41,409 nucleotides of DNA from Lachnospiraceae bacterium (GTDB taxonomy: Bacteria > Bacillota > Clostridia > Oscillospirales > CAG-272). The notes under the pieces are model-generated. The model had not been told where the DNA came from and made no database searches. It saw only the letters and a program-made list of their open reading frames with translations. Of the stretch, positions 1 through 7,254 are shown one piece after another. The position numbers and the translations under genes are program-made. The DNA lies in assembly GCA_024404495.1 (NCBI GenBank), contig JAKSPT010000002.1:1-41409 (forward strand). The letters are read 5' to 3'. Position 1 is the first letter of the stretch, and each line of letters starts with the position of its first letter.

Positions 1-98
1 ACACCTATCAGGTTCAGGTCGTTTCCTGGTACGACAACGAGAACTCCTACACCTCTCAGATGGTCCGCACCATCAAGTACTTCGCAGAGCTGAAGTAA
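1..98 (+). CDS. gap: Glyceraldehyde-3-phosphate dehydrogenase, C-terminal end (partial)
   Basis: This is the last 31 codons of a gene that begins left of the window; the frame starts at base 3 and stops with TAA at 96-98. The visible end contains SWYDNENSYTSQMVRT followed by IKYFAEL, the characteristic C-terminus of class I GAPDH as found in Clostridia. The enzyme oxidises glyceraldehyde-3-phosphate to 1,3-bisphosphoglycerate with NAD in cytoplasmic glycolysis. The catalytic Cys and the Rossmann domain lie outside the window and cannot be checked. A strong intrinsic terminator follows directly, so this is the end of a transcription unit. Confidence 0.88.
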   Translation, partial: TYQVQVVSWYDNENSYTSQMVRTIKYFAELK

Positions 99-113
99 TT
101 CACCGCTTTTCCC

Positions 114-143
114 GAGGCTGCCGCTTTGGCAGCCTCTTTTTTT
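114..143 (+). terminator. Intrinsic terminator of gap
   Basis: A perfect 9-bp stem (gaggctgcc / ggcagcctc) with a 5-nt loop is followed by seven T. It sits 16 bp after the GAPDH stop and separates that gene from the downstream promoter. Confidence 0.92.
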
Positions 144-170
144 GGAAAACGACTTTTTTTCACATTATTC

Positions 171-199
171 TTGACATTATTTCGGTATTATGATATATT
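171..199 (+). promoter_or_regulatory. Sigma-A-type promoter with extended -10
   Basis: TTGACA at 171-176, a 17-bp spacer and TATATT at 194-199 preceded by TGa (191-193). It drives the zinc-ribbon/TM2 gene. A tandem 9-bp repeat (ATAATCCGG twice, 211-228) lies just after the expected start of transcription. Confidence 0.8.
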
Positions 200-252
200 T
201 ATTATATCATATAATCCGGATAATCCGGTGTATTATAATCGGAGGTATTACT

Positions 253-642
253 ATGTTCTGCAAAAACTGCGGCGAACCGATGAACGACAATCAGGCGATC
301 TGCCTCAAGTGCGGTGTGAAAAAGGGTGAAGGCAATTCCTTCTGCCCCAACTGCGGAAAGCCCACCACACCCGGCAGCGACGTCTGCCTCAACTGCGGTG
401 TATCTCTGAAAAACCAGTTCCTCGATGGCAATCTCGGCGGTCAGAGCAAGCTCGTCATCGCTCTGCTTTGCTTCTTCCTCGGCTCGATCGGCATCCATAA
501 CTTTGTGATGGGCGAAACCAAAAAAGGCATCGTCAAAATCATCGGCGCTTTCGTCTGCGGCATCAGCGCGATCCTCGCCCTGATCGACCTCGTGAAGATC
601 CTGATCGACAAGTACACCGTCGATCCCAACGCCTGGTTCTGA
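253..642 (+). CDS. Double zinc-ribbon TM2-domain membrane protein
   Basis: A 129-aa protein. The N-terminal half holds two zinc-ribbon modules, each with two CxxC knuckles (C3/C6 with C17/C20, and C31/C34 with C45/C48). The C-terminal half is a TM2 domain: a hydrophobic helix at about 67-82, the family-typical turn GIHNFVMG (80-87), and a second hydrophobic segment at about 94-117 ending in an acidic/basic tail. I chose the ATG at 253 because it follows the ribosome site GGAGG (241-245). An upstream in-frame ATG at 190 overlaps the -10 region and is rejected. It has its own promoter and terminator, so it is monocistronic. Zinc-ribbon-TM2 proteins are common in Firmicutes, but I know of no defined function. 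Confidence 0.85.
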   Translation: MFCKNCGEPMNDNQAICLKCGVKKGEGNSFCPNCGKPTTPGSDVCLNCGVSLKNQFLDGNLGGQSKLVIALLCFFLGSIGIHNFVMGETKKGIVKIIGAFVCGISAILALIDLVKILIDKYTVDPNAWF

Positions 643-656
643 TCTTTCCATTCATC

Positions 657-688
657 AAAAAATCCGGAACGGTTCGTTCCGGATTTTT
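657..688 (+). terminator. Intrinsic terminator of the TM2 gene
   Basis: Stem aatccggaac / gttccggatt with a 5-nt loop (671-675), flanked by an A run on the left and five T on the right. It lies 15 bp after the stop codon. Confidence 0.9.
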
Positions 689-772
689 CGTTTTTCGGCG
701 GCGGTGAGGTGTCCCATTGAGAGAAGCAAACGGAAGAGAACGATACTTTTTCGGACAATGGTTTCGCGGCAG

Positions 773-803
773 TAAAAATCCCTCCCGGGATCCGGGAGGG
801 ATT
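773..803 (-). terminator. Terminator of the rpmH-jag operon
   Basis: A 12-bp perfect stem (aatccctcccgg / ccgggagggatt) around a 3-nt loop, with an A run at 773-778 that reads as a U tract on the minus strand. It lies 14 bp past the jag stop. The interval 689-772 between the two terminators holds nothing I recognise. Confidence 0.88.
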
Positions 804-816
804 CAGATTCAATGAT

Positions 817-1527
817 TTACGATCTGCGGCGTCTGCGGCGATGGCCGGAAGACTGCGTCTGTGCGGGCATATCGTTTTCGTCAACGGTGCCGCCCTCGGG
901 ATAGATGACCACGCGGCGCTGCGTGTCCTCACCGATCGAAACGGTGGTCACACCCTTGATCTTCTGGACCTCGGAGTGAATGATGCGGCGCTCGTTGGGG
1001 TTCATCGGCTCCAGCGTCACGTTTTTGCCGTATTTGACGACCTTATCCGCCATGCGGCGGGCAAGACGGCGGAGGGTATCCTCACGCTTGGCACGGTAAT
1101 TTTCGATATCCACGGAGATCCTGCCGAAGGAGGGGAGATCTCTTTCGCTGCCCTCCGAGCGGGAGGCGGCAAGGTTGATGAGGTACTGGAGGGATTCCAG
1201 CGTGTCCCCGTGATGACCGATCAGGATCGCGGCGTCCTCGCCGATGACCGTGATCTGTCTTTCCCCGTTCGGATAGGTGAGCTGCGCGTCGGCGTCGATC
1301 TCCATATCCGAGAGGATGGTCCGCATCAGGCGGAGCGCGGCAAGCTCGGGCGTTTCGGTGAATTCGACGCGGACCTTCGCCAGCGTCTCACCGAAGCCGA
1401 GGAAGCCTTTTTTCGGCATTTCAAGGACCTCGTAGGTCACGTAGCTGACGTCGACGCCAAGCTCCTTCGCACCCTGCGAAACGGCTGCCTCGACGGTATT
1501 GCCGGTCGTAGTTACTTCCTTTTTCAT
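817..1527 (-). CDS. jag: Jag/KhpB RNA-binding protein (SpoIIIJ-associated)
   Basis: A 236-aa cytoplasmic RNA-binding protein. The three family domains appear in order: Jag_N (about 1-53, with PKKGFLGFGETLAKVRV), a type II KH domain (about 75-155, whose GxxG-type loop reads GHHGDTLESLQYL), and R3H (about 160-215, with NPNERRIIHSEVQ). The tail is strongly basic (RRRRRRS). In other Firmicutes, KhpB pairs with KhpA and affects cell elongation and division and small-RNA metabolism; a khpA gene is not in the window. The start is 14 bp downstream of the yidC stop, so the two genes are co-transcribed. It is the last gene of the operon; in most Firmicutes mnmE and mnmG would follow, but here a terminator does. 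Confidence 0.93.
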   Translation of the reverse strand: MKKEVTTTGNTVEAAVSQGAKELGVDVSYVTYEVLEMPKKGFLGFGETLAKVRVEFTETPELAALRLMRTILSDMEIDADAQLTYPNGERQITVIGEDAAILIGHHGDTLESLQYLINLAASRSEGSERDLPSFGRISVDIENYRAKREDTLRRLARRMADKVVKYGKNVTLEPMNPNERRIIHSEVQKIKGVTTVSIGEDTQRRVVIYPEGGTVDENDMPAQTQSSGHRRRRRRS

Positions 1528-1541
1528 TCTTTTATTCCTCT

Positions 1542-2921
1542 TTACTTCTTCTCGTTTCTGCTGTCATCCTTGAGCTTTGCGGGCGCGATGACGGCGGGAG
1601 AAACGGGGGGGAGCTTTTCTTCTTCTTCGGGTTCTTTGAATTCGTCCTCAGGGTCGGATTTTGCCTTTTTTTCGGTCTTTTTCGGGGGATCGTCGTAATC
1701 GTCGTCGTCAATGTGATGCAGCGAGCGGACCTGTTTGCCGCTTCCCTGCTTCTTTTCGGACTTGTCCGGCTTGATCTTTCCGTTCATTTCCTTTTCGATG
1801 CGTTTCATCTCTTCATCGGTAAAGGTCGGAAGCGGCCAGATGACCTTGAGCAGCCACGACTGGAAGATACCGAGGAAGTTCTGGTACAGCCAGTAAACGC
1901 CGACGACGGCGGGAACGCCGAACAGGATGAAGGTGGAAAGCGCCGGCATGAAGAGATCCATGATCAGGTTGGATTTCTGCTGATCCTCGGTCTCGGCGAT
2001 CGGCTGATACGCCCATTTTCTCGTAAGCTTCATCGAAAGGAACATGACGATGAAGGTAATGACGGGAAGAAGCAGAAGCAGCCATTCGTTTCCGGTCTTC
2101 GGGGAGATCGTGGGGCTGGGAGAAAGGTCGATCGGACCGATATTGAACTTGGGAAGACTGATTCCGTTCAGCCACGCGGAGAAATTCTCTTCCCCGAGCC
2201 AGCGGATCGCGTTGATCTGCTCGATACCGGTAAGCTGACTGCCTGCCTCGATCTTTTTCATGATCGACTCGGAAAGAATTCTTCCTTCTATGATATTGTT
2301 TCCTGTATGGGCGGCGGCAAGCTGATTGATCTTGTTCGTAATGCTGTTGATCGCAGTTGCGGAGAGCCCGCAGAGGTACTTCAGGGGGTTCATGACCACC
2401 TGATAGAGCGAAAGGAGGATCGGGAGCTGAATCAGAAGCGGCAGACAGCCTGCAAACTGGTTGAAGCCTTCCTTCTGATAGAGATCCATGATCTCCTGCT
2501 GCACCTTCTGCTGGGTGACCTGGTCGGTCCTGCCGGCGTAGCGCTTGCGGATCGCCGCCTCCTTCGGACGGAGGGAAGCCTGCTTCACGCTGTTTTTCTG
2601 CTGCTTGACCGACAGCGGGAACAGAATGATCTTGATGATGATCGCGAACAGGAGCAGCGCGATCGCGTAGTTCGGGACCAGCTTATAGCAGAAGCGGATG
2701 ATATAGCTGATCGGGACGCGGAGGATATCCCAGAAGACGAAGTCCTTTGCGCTTCCTTCCGAGGATACTTCCGTTTCCGGCGCGGCGGTGACGACTGCTT
2801 CGGTTCCGACCGCTTCGGACGCCGTTCCCGCGGCTTCGGTCACCTGCGCGAAGACCGGCAGGGAGAGGATCACGGCGATCACCGTGAGTGCGAGAAGGCA
2901 TGAGATGAGTTTCTTTTTCAT
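1542..2921 (-). CDS. yidC: Membrane protein insertase YidC/OxaA
   Basis: A 459-aa polytopic membrane protein that inserts proteins into the cytoplasmic membrane, alone or with SecYEG. It has an N-terminal signal-like segment (1-25, MKKKLISCLLALTV...FA). The conserved core runs from about residue 70 to 350, with KIILFPLSVKQQ, a coiled-coil hairpin rich in K/R (about 105-150), GCLPLLIQLPIL and a later hydrophobic pair. No lipobox Cys follows the signal segment, unlike many Gram-positive YidC lipoproteins. The C-terminus is an unusually long charged tail (about 365-459, with acidic and lysine runs) that could contact ribosomes. The SD is rc AAGGA just before the start. It is followed by jag, the classic SpoIIIJ/Jag pairing. 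Confidence 0.95.
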   Translation of the reverse strand: MKKKLISCLLALTVIAVILSLPVFAQVTEAAGTASEAVGTEAVVTAAPETEVSSEGSAKDFVFWDILRVPISYIIRFCYKLVPNYAIALLLFAIIIKIILFPLSVKQQKNSVKQASLRPKEAAIRKRYAGRTDQVTQQKVQQEIMDLYQKEGFNQFAGCLPLLIQLPILLSLYQVVMNPLKYLCGLSATAINSITNKINQLAAAHTGNNIIEGRILSESIMKKIEAGSQLTGIEQINAIRWLGEENFSAWLNGISLPKFNIGPIDLSPSPTISPKTGNEWLLLLLPVITFIVMFLSMKLTRKWAYQPIAETEDQQKSNLIMDLFMPALSTFILFGVPAVVGVYWLYQNFLGIFQSWLLKVIWPLPTFTDEEMKRIEKEMNGKIKPDKSEKKQGSGKQVRSLHHIDDDDYDDPPKKTEKKAKSDPEDEFKEPEEEEKLPPVSPAVIAPAKLKDDSRNEKK

Positions 2922-2946
2922 TCGGTTTTTTCCTTTTCCGTTTTCG

Positions 2947-2970
2947 CCGGTTCCTGCTTTTCAGAACCGG
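2947..2970. repeat. Intercistronic hairpin over the yidD stop; 16-bp direct repeat
   Basis: An inverted repeat (ccggttc ... gaaccgg, 10-nt loop) spans the end of yidD. Its interior, ttcctgcttttcagaa (2951-2966), recurs exactly at 3000-3015 inside the yidD tail. No U tract follows on the minus strand, so this looks more like an RNA-processing or stability element than a terminator. Confidence 0.5.
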
Positions 2971-3362
2971 TCACTCGGGGAACCCGGCTTTTTCCCGCTT
3001 TCCTGCTTTTCAGAAAGGGTACCGTCGGGTATGCGGATCCTCTGTCTTCCGGCATAATAAAGACAAAGGAGAGTGCTTGCGTTTTCTCTTCTTCTTGCGA
3101 GAAAACCCGGCACTCTGCGGACGATCATGTCCGGATGGTTTTTCGGATTGAGCTTTACGGGATCGAAGCCGCCGGGAAACAGCGGCTGGCAGCGGAGGAT
3201 ACGGCAGAGCGCCATCCATCCGCCTTTTACCGTGCCCCATTCTTCAAGGGCACCGATCGCATAGGACGAGCAGGTGGGATAAAACCGGCAGGTCGGGCGC
3301 GGCTTCAGAGGAGACAGTCTCTTCTGATAAAATTTCACCGCGCGGATCAGGAGGTTTTTCAT
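2961..3362 (-). CDS. yidD: YidD membrane protein insertion efficiency factor
   Basis: A 133-aa open frame. Residues 1-70 are a clear YidD (DUF37): an amphipathic N-terminus [18 protein letters not shown], the Cys motif [11 protein letters not shown], then [18 protein letters not shown]. The family is usually 70-90 aa; residues 71-133 form a low-complexity basic tail with no recognisable domain. YidD is membrane-associated and assists YidC-dependent insertion, fitting its place between rnpA and yidC. Its start overlaps the rnpA stop by 4 bp (ATGA), so the two are translationally coupled. Confidence 0.9.
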   Translation of the reverse strand: MKNLLIRAVKFYQKRLSPLKPRPTCRFYPTCSSYAIGALEEWGTVKGGWMALCRILRCQPLFPGGFDPVKLNPKNHPDMIVRRVPGFLARRRENASTLLCLYYAGRQRIRIPDGTLSEKQESGKKPGSPSDRF

Positions 3363-3751
3363 TGCGGGAGATCGGGGAGGATCATTCCGAGCTTGCGGAA
3401 CGCTTTTTCCATATCCGCCTGCACCTTCGCCGTCTTTTCTCTGACCGCGGCTTCTCTTGCGGCGACGACGACGAGATAACCGACCATGATCCGCTTTTCT
3501 CTGCGGATTGCCCGGTATGCCTCTCTGATGACTCTCTTGGCGCGGTTGCGCTCGACGGCGCCTCCGATCTTTTTCGACACCGTGATGCCGAAACGGTTGA
3601 TCGGGGTAACGCGGTCGGGGGAATACTTCACGTAATCCTTCTTCCGGTAATCGGGCAGAACGTAGATCACGACGGTGTCGGTCACCGCTCTCTTGCCCTT
3701 TGCGTACGCCTTGCCGTAGAGATGATTTTCCGTGATGGCGATTTCCTTCAT
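3359..3751 (-). CDS. rnpA: Ribonuclease P protein component
   Basis: A 130-aa basic protein subunit of RNase P, which binds the catalytic RNA and the 5' leader of pre-tRNA. The signature [29 protein letters not shown] region (about residues 52-82) contains the RNR box (RNRAKR). The N-terminus is atypical: instead of the common LKKRxEF start it reads [19 protein letters not shown], still keeping the Y-K/G phase of the family. It lies downstream of rpmH as in nearly all bacteria and overlaps yidD by 4 bp. Confidence 0.95.
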   Translation of the reverse strand: MKEIAITENHLYGKAYAKGKRAVTDTVVIYVLPDYRKKDYVKYSPDRVTPINRFGITVSKKIGGAVERNRAKRVIREAYRAIRREKRIMVGYLVVVAAREAAVREKTAKVQADMEKAFRKLGMILPDLPQ

Positions 3752-3820
3752 CTGCGGTCTCTCCTGCTTGGGTCGGAAAAGCCTGCCGCGCCGGAGCTTC
3801 CGTAAAGAATTCCGGGCGCG

Positions 3821-3861
3821 AAAACAGAAAACGGAGTAGCGTTTCCGCCGTCCGTTTTCTG
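3821..3861 (-). terminator. Hairpin with short U tract between rpmH and rnpA (possible attenuator)
   Basis: An 11-bp perfect stem (cagaaaacgga / tccgttttctg, 15-nt loop) is followed on the minus strand by only four T. It fits a leaky terminator or processing site that would keep rpmH mRNA more abundant than rnpA mRNA. The rest of the 135-bp gap is unremarkable. Confidence 0.5.
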
Positions 3862-3886
3862 AATACCGTTCTTCACTTCTCAGGGA

Positions 3887-4021
3887 TCAGACAGTCAGCT
3901 TGGCTCTTCCCTTATTGCGGCGTCTCTTGAGTACGCGTCTTCCGTCGGCGGATGCCATTCTCTTGCGGAAACCGTGGACCTTATTTCTCTGGCGCTTTTT
4001 GGGCTGGTAGGTTCTCTTCAT
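3887..4021 (-). CDS. rpmH: 50S ribosomal protein L34
   Basis: A 44-aa, very basic protein read directly from the minus strand. It begins [20 protein letters not shown] and continues [19 protein letters not shown] to AKLTV, matching L34 along its whole length. A ribosome site AAGGAG (complement of 4033-4038) precedes the ATG. It is a structural component of the large ribosomal subunit and the first gene of the rnpA-yidC-jag operon, divergent from dnaA. Confidence 0.98.
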   Translation of the reverse strand: MKRTYQPKKRQRNKVHGFRKRMASADGRRVLKRRRNKGRAKLTV

Positions 4022-4066
4022 TACGTTTTTCACTCCTTTGCAGACAGAATAATGCCGTTACCCCTT

Positions 4067-4096
4067 ATTATACACACAAAAAATACCGTTTGTCAA
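4067..4096 (-). promoter_or_regulatory. rpmH operon promoter
   Basis: On the minus strand, a perfect TTGACA (complement of 4091-4096) and a perfect TATAAT (complement of 4067-4072) are separated by 18 bp. The start codon is about 45 bp downstream of the -10. Confidence 0.88.
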
Positions 4097-4168
4097 GGGC
4101 TCGCTTCATTTTTTTGCCCTTCCCCGTGACTTTTTTTCGGGGTTTTTTCTTCTTTTTTTATCAAATAC

Positions 4169-4197
4169 TTGAAATGGGTTTTATTTTGTGATATAAT
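4169..4197 (+). promoter_or_regulatory. dnaA promoter, extended -10
   Basis: TTGAAA (4169-4174), a 17-bp spacer, then TGa plus TATAAT (4192-4197). The dnaA start is about 52 bp downstream. The 147 bp between the dnaA start and the rpmH start are AT-rich with several T runs. They contain only one weak DnaA-box-like match (TTGTCACAG, 4214-4222), so this is not where the boxes cluster. Confidence 0.85.
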
Positions 4198-4249
4198 AAT
4201 AGATGGAATAATCTTGTCACAGCAATATCCGGGAAAGGAGAGACCGCAT

Positions 4250-5749
4250 TTGACGCAGTACGCCGATAAGGAACTGACCGACCTTTTTCATTCGATCCTC
4301 GACGAGTTCCGGGAAAAAGAAAAGATCTCGGACGCCGCGATGGGGCTCTGGTTTTCAGACGCGGAGATCAAATATCTGACGGACGAGCTTGCCGTCATCG
4401 TGACGCCGAACAATTTCAAACGCGACATCATCAAAAAGCGCTTCTGCGTGGGACTGACCGCCGCCTTCCGGGAGGTCACCGGGCTCGATCTGAAGCTTGA
4501 TATCCGTTCCTCCGAGCAGCTCGGCTCGGAGACCTTCAATCTGAATCCCCCCACCGAGGAGGAGCTGAACGCGTTGGAGGAAAACAAGAAAAATCCGGTC
4601 CGCATCGAGCCGGAGGACACCCCGTTTTCCACCGAATCCAAGGAGATCGCCTATTACTCGACGGCGGAGCACCGCACGCAGACCGCCGCCGCTCCGAAGG
4701 AACCCGAGGAAAGGGACGACCGGACGCAGAAAAACGGAAATTCTCCCGATTATACCTTTGAAAATTTCGTCGTCGGCAATTCCAACAAATTTGCGCAGGC
4801 AGCCTGCTACGCCGTGGCGAACGAGCCGGCAAGGCAGTACAACCCTCTTTTCATTTACGGGCCCTCGGGTCTCGGAAAGACGCATCTGCTTTACGCCATC
4901 GCAAACTATATCATGGAAAAGCATCCCTCTCTCGAGATCGTTTACGTCAAGGGAGACGAATTCACCAATCAGCTCATCGACGCGATCAGTAAGAACGCGA
5001 CGCCCGCCTTCCGCGAACGCTACCGGATGTGCGACGTGCTGCTGATCGACGATATCCAGTTCATCGCGGGAAGGACCTCCACGCAGGAGGAATTCTTCCA
5101 CACCTTCAACGAGCTTTACGAGAGCAAAAAGCAGATCATCATGACCTCAGACCGTCCGCCGCGCGAGATCACGACGCTCGAGGAACGTCTGAAAACGAGA
5201 TTCGAGTGGGGTCTGACCGCCGACATCAAGCCGCCGGATTCCGAGCTCCGTATCGCGATCCTGAAATCCAAGGCGGAGGCGCTCGGGCTCACGCTCGACA
5301 ACGACTGTCTCCGGTTCCTCTCCGACGGGCTCCGTTCCAACGTCCGTCAGCTTGAGGGCGCCGTCAGAAAGATCTCCGCGCAGGTCTTCCTCACCGGCAT
5401 GAATCCCTCTCTGCCGATGATCCGCGCCTGCGTCGCCGATATCATAGACCCGCCCGAAAGCACGAAGCTGACCGCGGACAACATCATCAATACCGTCGCC
5501 GCCTATTACGACGTGAAGCCGGAATTTTTAAGAAGCAAAAAGAGGGACGCGATCTACGCGCAGCCCCGTCACGTCGCGGTCTATCTCATCCGCGTCCACA
5601 CCAGTATGTCCTTCCCCGCGATCGGAAAGATCTTTCAGCGGAACCATACGACCGTGATGTCCTCCTACGAGGTCATCTGCAAGGAGCTTCGGAACAATCC
5701 CGCGATGGAGATCGCCATCAAGGAGCTTGAAAAACGGATCATGGAATAA
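4250..5749 (+). CDS. dnaA: Chromosomal replication initiator DnaA
   Basis: A 499-aa AAA+ initiator that binds DnaA boxes, melts the origin and loads the helicase. I chose the TTG at 4250 because AAAGGAG (4234-4240) sits 9 nt upstream; an earlier in-frame ATG at 4169 overlaps the promoter. Domain I is at about 1-85, a variable linker at about 86-165, domain III has Walker A GPSGLGKT (204-211) and Walker B LLIDD (264-268), and domain IV occupies about the last 95 residues. The domain IV signature is divergent: IGKIFQRNHTTVMSS instead of the common IGxxFGGRDHTTVxHA. It is one residue shorter in the turn, has Asn (N465) for the usual Asp, and Ser where His is usual. The preceding QPRH keeps the conserved Arg. 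The divergence may relate to the non-canonical boxes found downstream. Confidence 0.97.
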   Translation: MTQYADKELTDLFHSILDEFREKEKISDAAMGLWFSDAEIKYLTDELAVIVTPNNFKRDIIKKRFCVGLTAAFREVTGLDLKLDIRSSEQLGSETFNLNPPTEEELNALEENKKNPVRIEPEDTPFSTESKEIAYYSTAEHRTQTAAAPKEPEERDDRTQKNGNSPDYTFENFVVGNSNKFAQAACYAVANEPARQYNPLFIYGPSGLGKTHLLYAIANYIMEKHPSLEIVYVKGDEFTNQLIDAISKNATPAFRERYRMCDVLLIDDIQFIAGRTSTQEEFFHTFNELYESKKQIIMTSDRPPREITTLEERLKTRFEWGLTADIKPPDSELRIAILKSKAEALGLTLDNDCLRFLSDGLRSNVRQLEGAVRKISAQVFLTGMNPSLPMIRACVADIIDPPESTKLTADNIINTVAAYYDVKPEFLRSKKRDAIYAQPRHVAVYLIRVHTSMSFPAIGKIFQRNHTTVMSSYEVICKELRNNPAMEIAIKELEKRIME

Positions 5750-6101
5750 AAGTTTTCCCCTCCGTTTTCCCCGTTTGTGTCCTGTTTTCCACAGGTTTTG
5801 CACAGGCTGTGAAAAACGAAAGGAATTTACGCCGGTTTTCGGCGGTCCTCCTTCCGTTTCCACAGCCCCCCGAAGCCTTTCCCCATGCTTTTCCACCGGA
5901 AAAAGCAATAAAAAGAAAAAGAAAATCAGCCTCCGAAGCGGAAATACGGGTTTTCGACAGTTTCAACAGTGCCTACTGCTGCTTCTCCTATCTTTTTTTC
6001 TTCTTCTTTTTCTTTCTCGCGCGTGCGCGCGCGCGCATACGCGAGGCAAAAATCGGAAAAACGAAATTCAGATAAATCGACTAAGAAAGGAATCAACCGC
6101 A
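5750..6101. other. oriC: Candidate oriC part 1: dnaA-dnaN intergenic region
   Basis: A 352-bp gene-free stretch. At its left end three DnaA-box-like 10-mers follow each other at exactly 11-bp steps: TTTTCCACAG (5785-5794, +), TTTTGCACAG (5796-5805, +) and TTTTTCACAG (complement of 5807-5816). One-mismatch copies follow at 5856-5865, 5889-5897 and 5951-5960. The right end holds a pyrimidine tract (about 5983-6018), then an alternating CG/TG/CA tract (about 6018-6043), then the dnaN ribosome site. No canonical TTATCCACA is present. In many Firmicutes the dnaA-dnaN gap is part of oriC, so the assignment follows both position and motif density. Confidence 0.7.
5785..5816. repeat. Three helically phased DnaA-box-like sites
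   Basis: TTTTCCACAG, TTTTGCACAG and, inverted, TTTTTCACAG start at 5785, 5796 and 5807, about one DNA turn apart. All three match TTTTNCACAG without mismatch. Confidence 0.7.
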
Positions 6102-7253
6102 ATGAAAGTCATTTTTGACAGAAAGCAACTTCTCGGCGCCGTTACGCCGCTGCTCGGCTGTGTTTCCAACAAGAACACCTTCGCGGCGATCGCCGGCATA
6201 CTCGTTTCCACCGACCGTGAAAACGGGAACTGCATCCTCGCCGCTTACGACCTTGAAAAAGGGATGCGTACCGTTCTCCCCTGTCAGGTGGAGGAGGACG
6301 GCGCTTACGTCCTGAACGCGAACAAATTCGTTCAGGTCATCCGCTCGATGGAGGACGACAGCATTTCGGTCTCCGTCGATCCCAAGACCAATCAGACCAC
6401 CGTCGTTTCGGGCGCCGCTTCCTTCGTGTTCGGCGCGCAGAACGGCGAGGAATTCCCGATCCTGCCGACGCTGGAGGGCGACCGCGGCATCAAGGTCAGA
6501 AAGACCGACTTCCGCGACATCGTGACCAAGACCTCCTTCGCGATCGCGGTCAACGACGCGCGCGCCTCCCTCAACGGCGCGTATTTCCACGTGGAGGACA
6601 ACAGATTCACGGTCGTCGGCTGCGACGGCAACCGTCTTTCCCGCGCCGTCGTCGAGCTTGACGTGGAATATACCCTCGACACCACCCATTTCGATCAGGA
6701 ATTCATCATTCCCGGCAAGACGATGAGCGAGCTGCTCTCGATCGTGGAAGACAGCGAGGACTATATGGAGATGCAGCTTACCTACAAGCACGTCTTCTTC
6801 AAGTTCGACAATACCGACTTCTTCTCCCGTCTGATCGATCAGCCCTACGTCGAATATCAGCGCTTCATCCCGAAGACCAACAAGATCTTCGCTTATATCG
6901 ACACCGCGGCGCTGAACGGCGCCGTCAACCGCGCGCTGCTCGTCACCGAGGATAAGGTGAGCGGGCAGTCCAAGAGCCCCGTACGGCTGAAATTTACCGA
7001 CGGGACGCTGACCGTCAGCTCGGCGTCGGTCGTTTCGCGGATCTCGGACGACATTCCCGTCCGCAAGGAGGGCGAGGATATCGAGATCGGCTTCAACTGC
7101 CGTCTGCTTCTCGACGCGCTGAAGGTCTGCGACTGCGGGGAGCTGAAGATCTCGCTCAATTCGCCCTATATGTCGATGATCATCGAGCCCGCGGAGGAAA
7201 CGCCCGGCAAGGAATTCCTGATGCTCGTGCTTCCCGTCCGGCTCAACGGCTGA
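6102..7253 (+). CDS. dnaN: DNA polymerase III beta subunit (sliding clamp)
   Basis: A 383-aa clamp that encircles DNA and tethers polymerase III and many repair factors. It has the normal length for three tandem clamp domains (about 120-130 residues each). Recognisable segments are MKVIFDRKQLLGAV at the start, CDGNRLSRAVVELD at the end of domain 2, and a C-terminus LMLVLPVRL that forms the partner-binding pocket edge (usually MPMRL). The start at 6102 follows an AGAAAGGA ribosome site; the frame is open further upstream, but that part lies in the origin-like DNA. It is followed after a single base by recF. Confidence 0.96.
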   Translation: MKVIFDRKQLLGAVTPLLGCVSNKNTFAAIAGILVSTDRENGNCILAAYDLEKGMRTVLPCQVEEDGAYVLNANKFVQVIRSMEDDSISVSVDPKTNQTTVVSGAASFVFGAQNGEEFPILPTLEGDRGIKVRKTDFRDIVTKTSFAIAVNDARASLNGAYFHVEDNRFTVVGCDGNRLSRAVVELDVEYTLDTTHFDQEFIIPGKTMSELLSIVEDSEDYMEMQLTYKHVFFKFDNTDFFSRLIDQPYVEYQRFIPKTNKIFAYIDTAALNGAVNRALLVTEDKVSGQSKSPVRLKFTDGTLTVSSASVVSRISDDIPVRKEGEDIEIGFNCRLLLDALKVCDCGELKISLNSPYMSMIIEPAEETPGKEFLMLVLPVRLNG

Positions 7254-7254
7254 T

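Noticed and set aside
4169..4249. An upstream extension of DnaA from the ATG at 4169
   Set aside because: It overlaps the -35 and -10 elements and has no ribosome site; the TTG at 4250 has a good one.
4622..4631. TTTTCCACC inside dnaA, and TTTTCCACG near 26391
   Set aside because: Mismatched, isolated, in coding sequence; no cluster.
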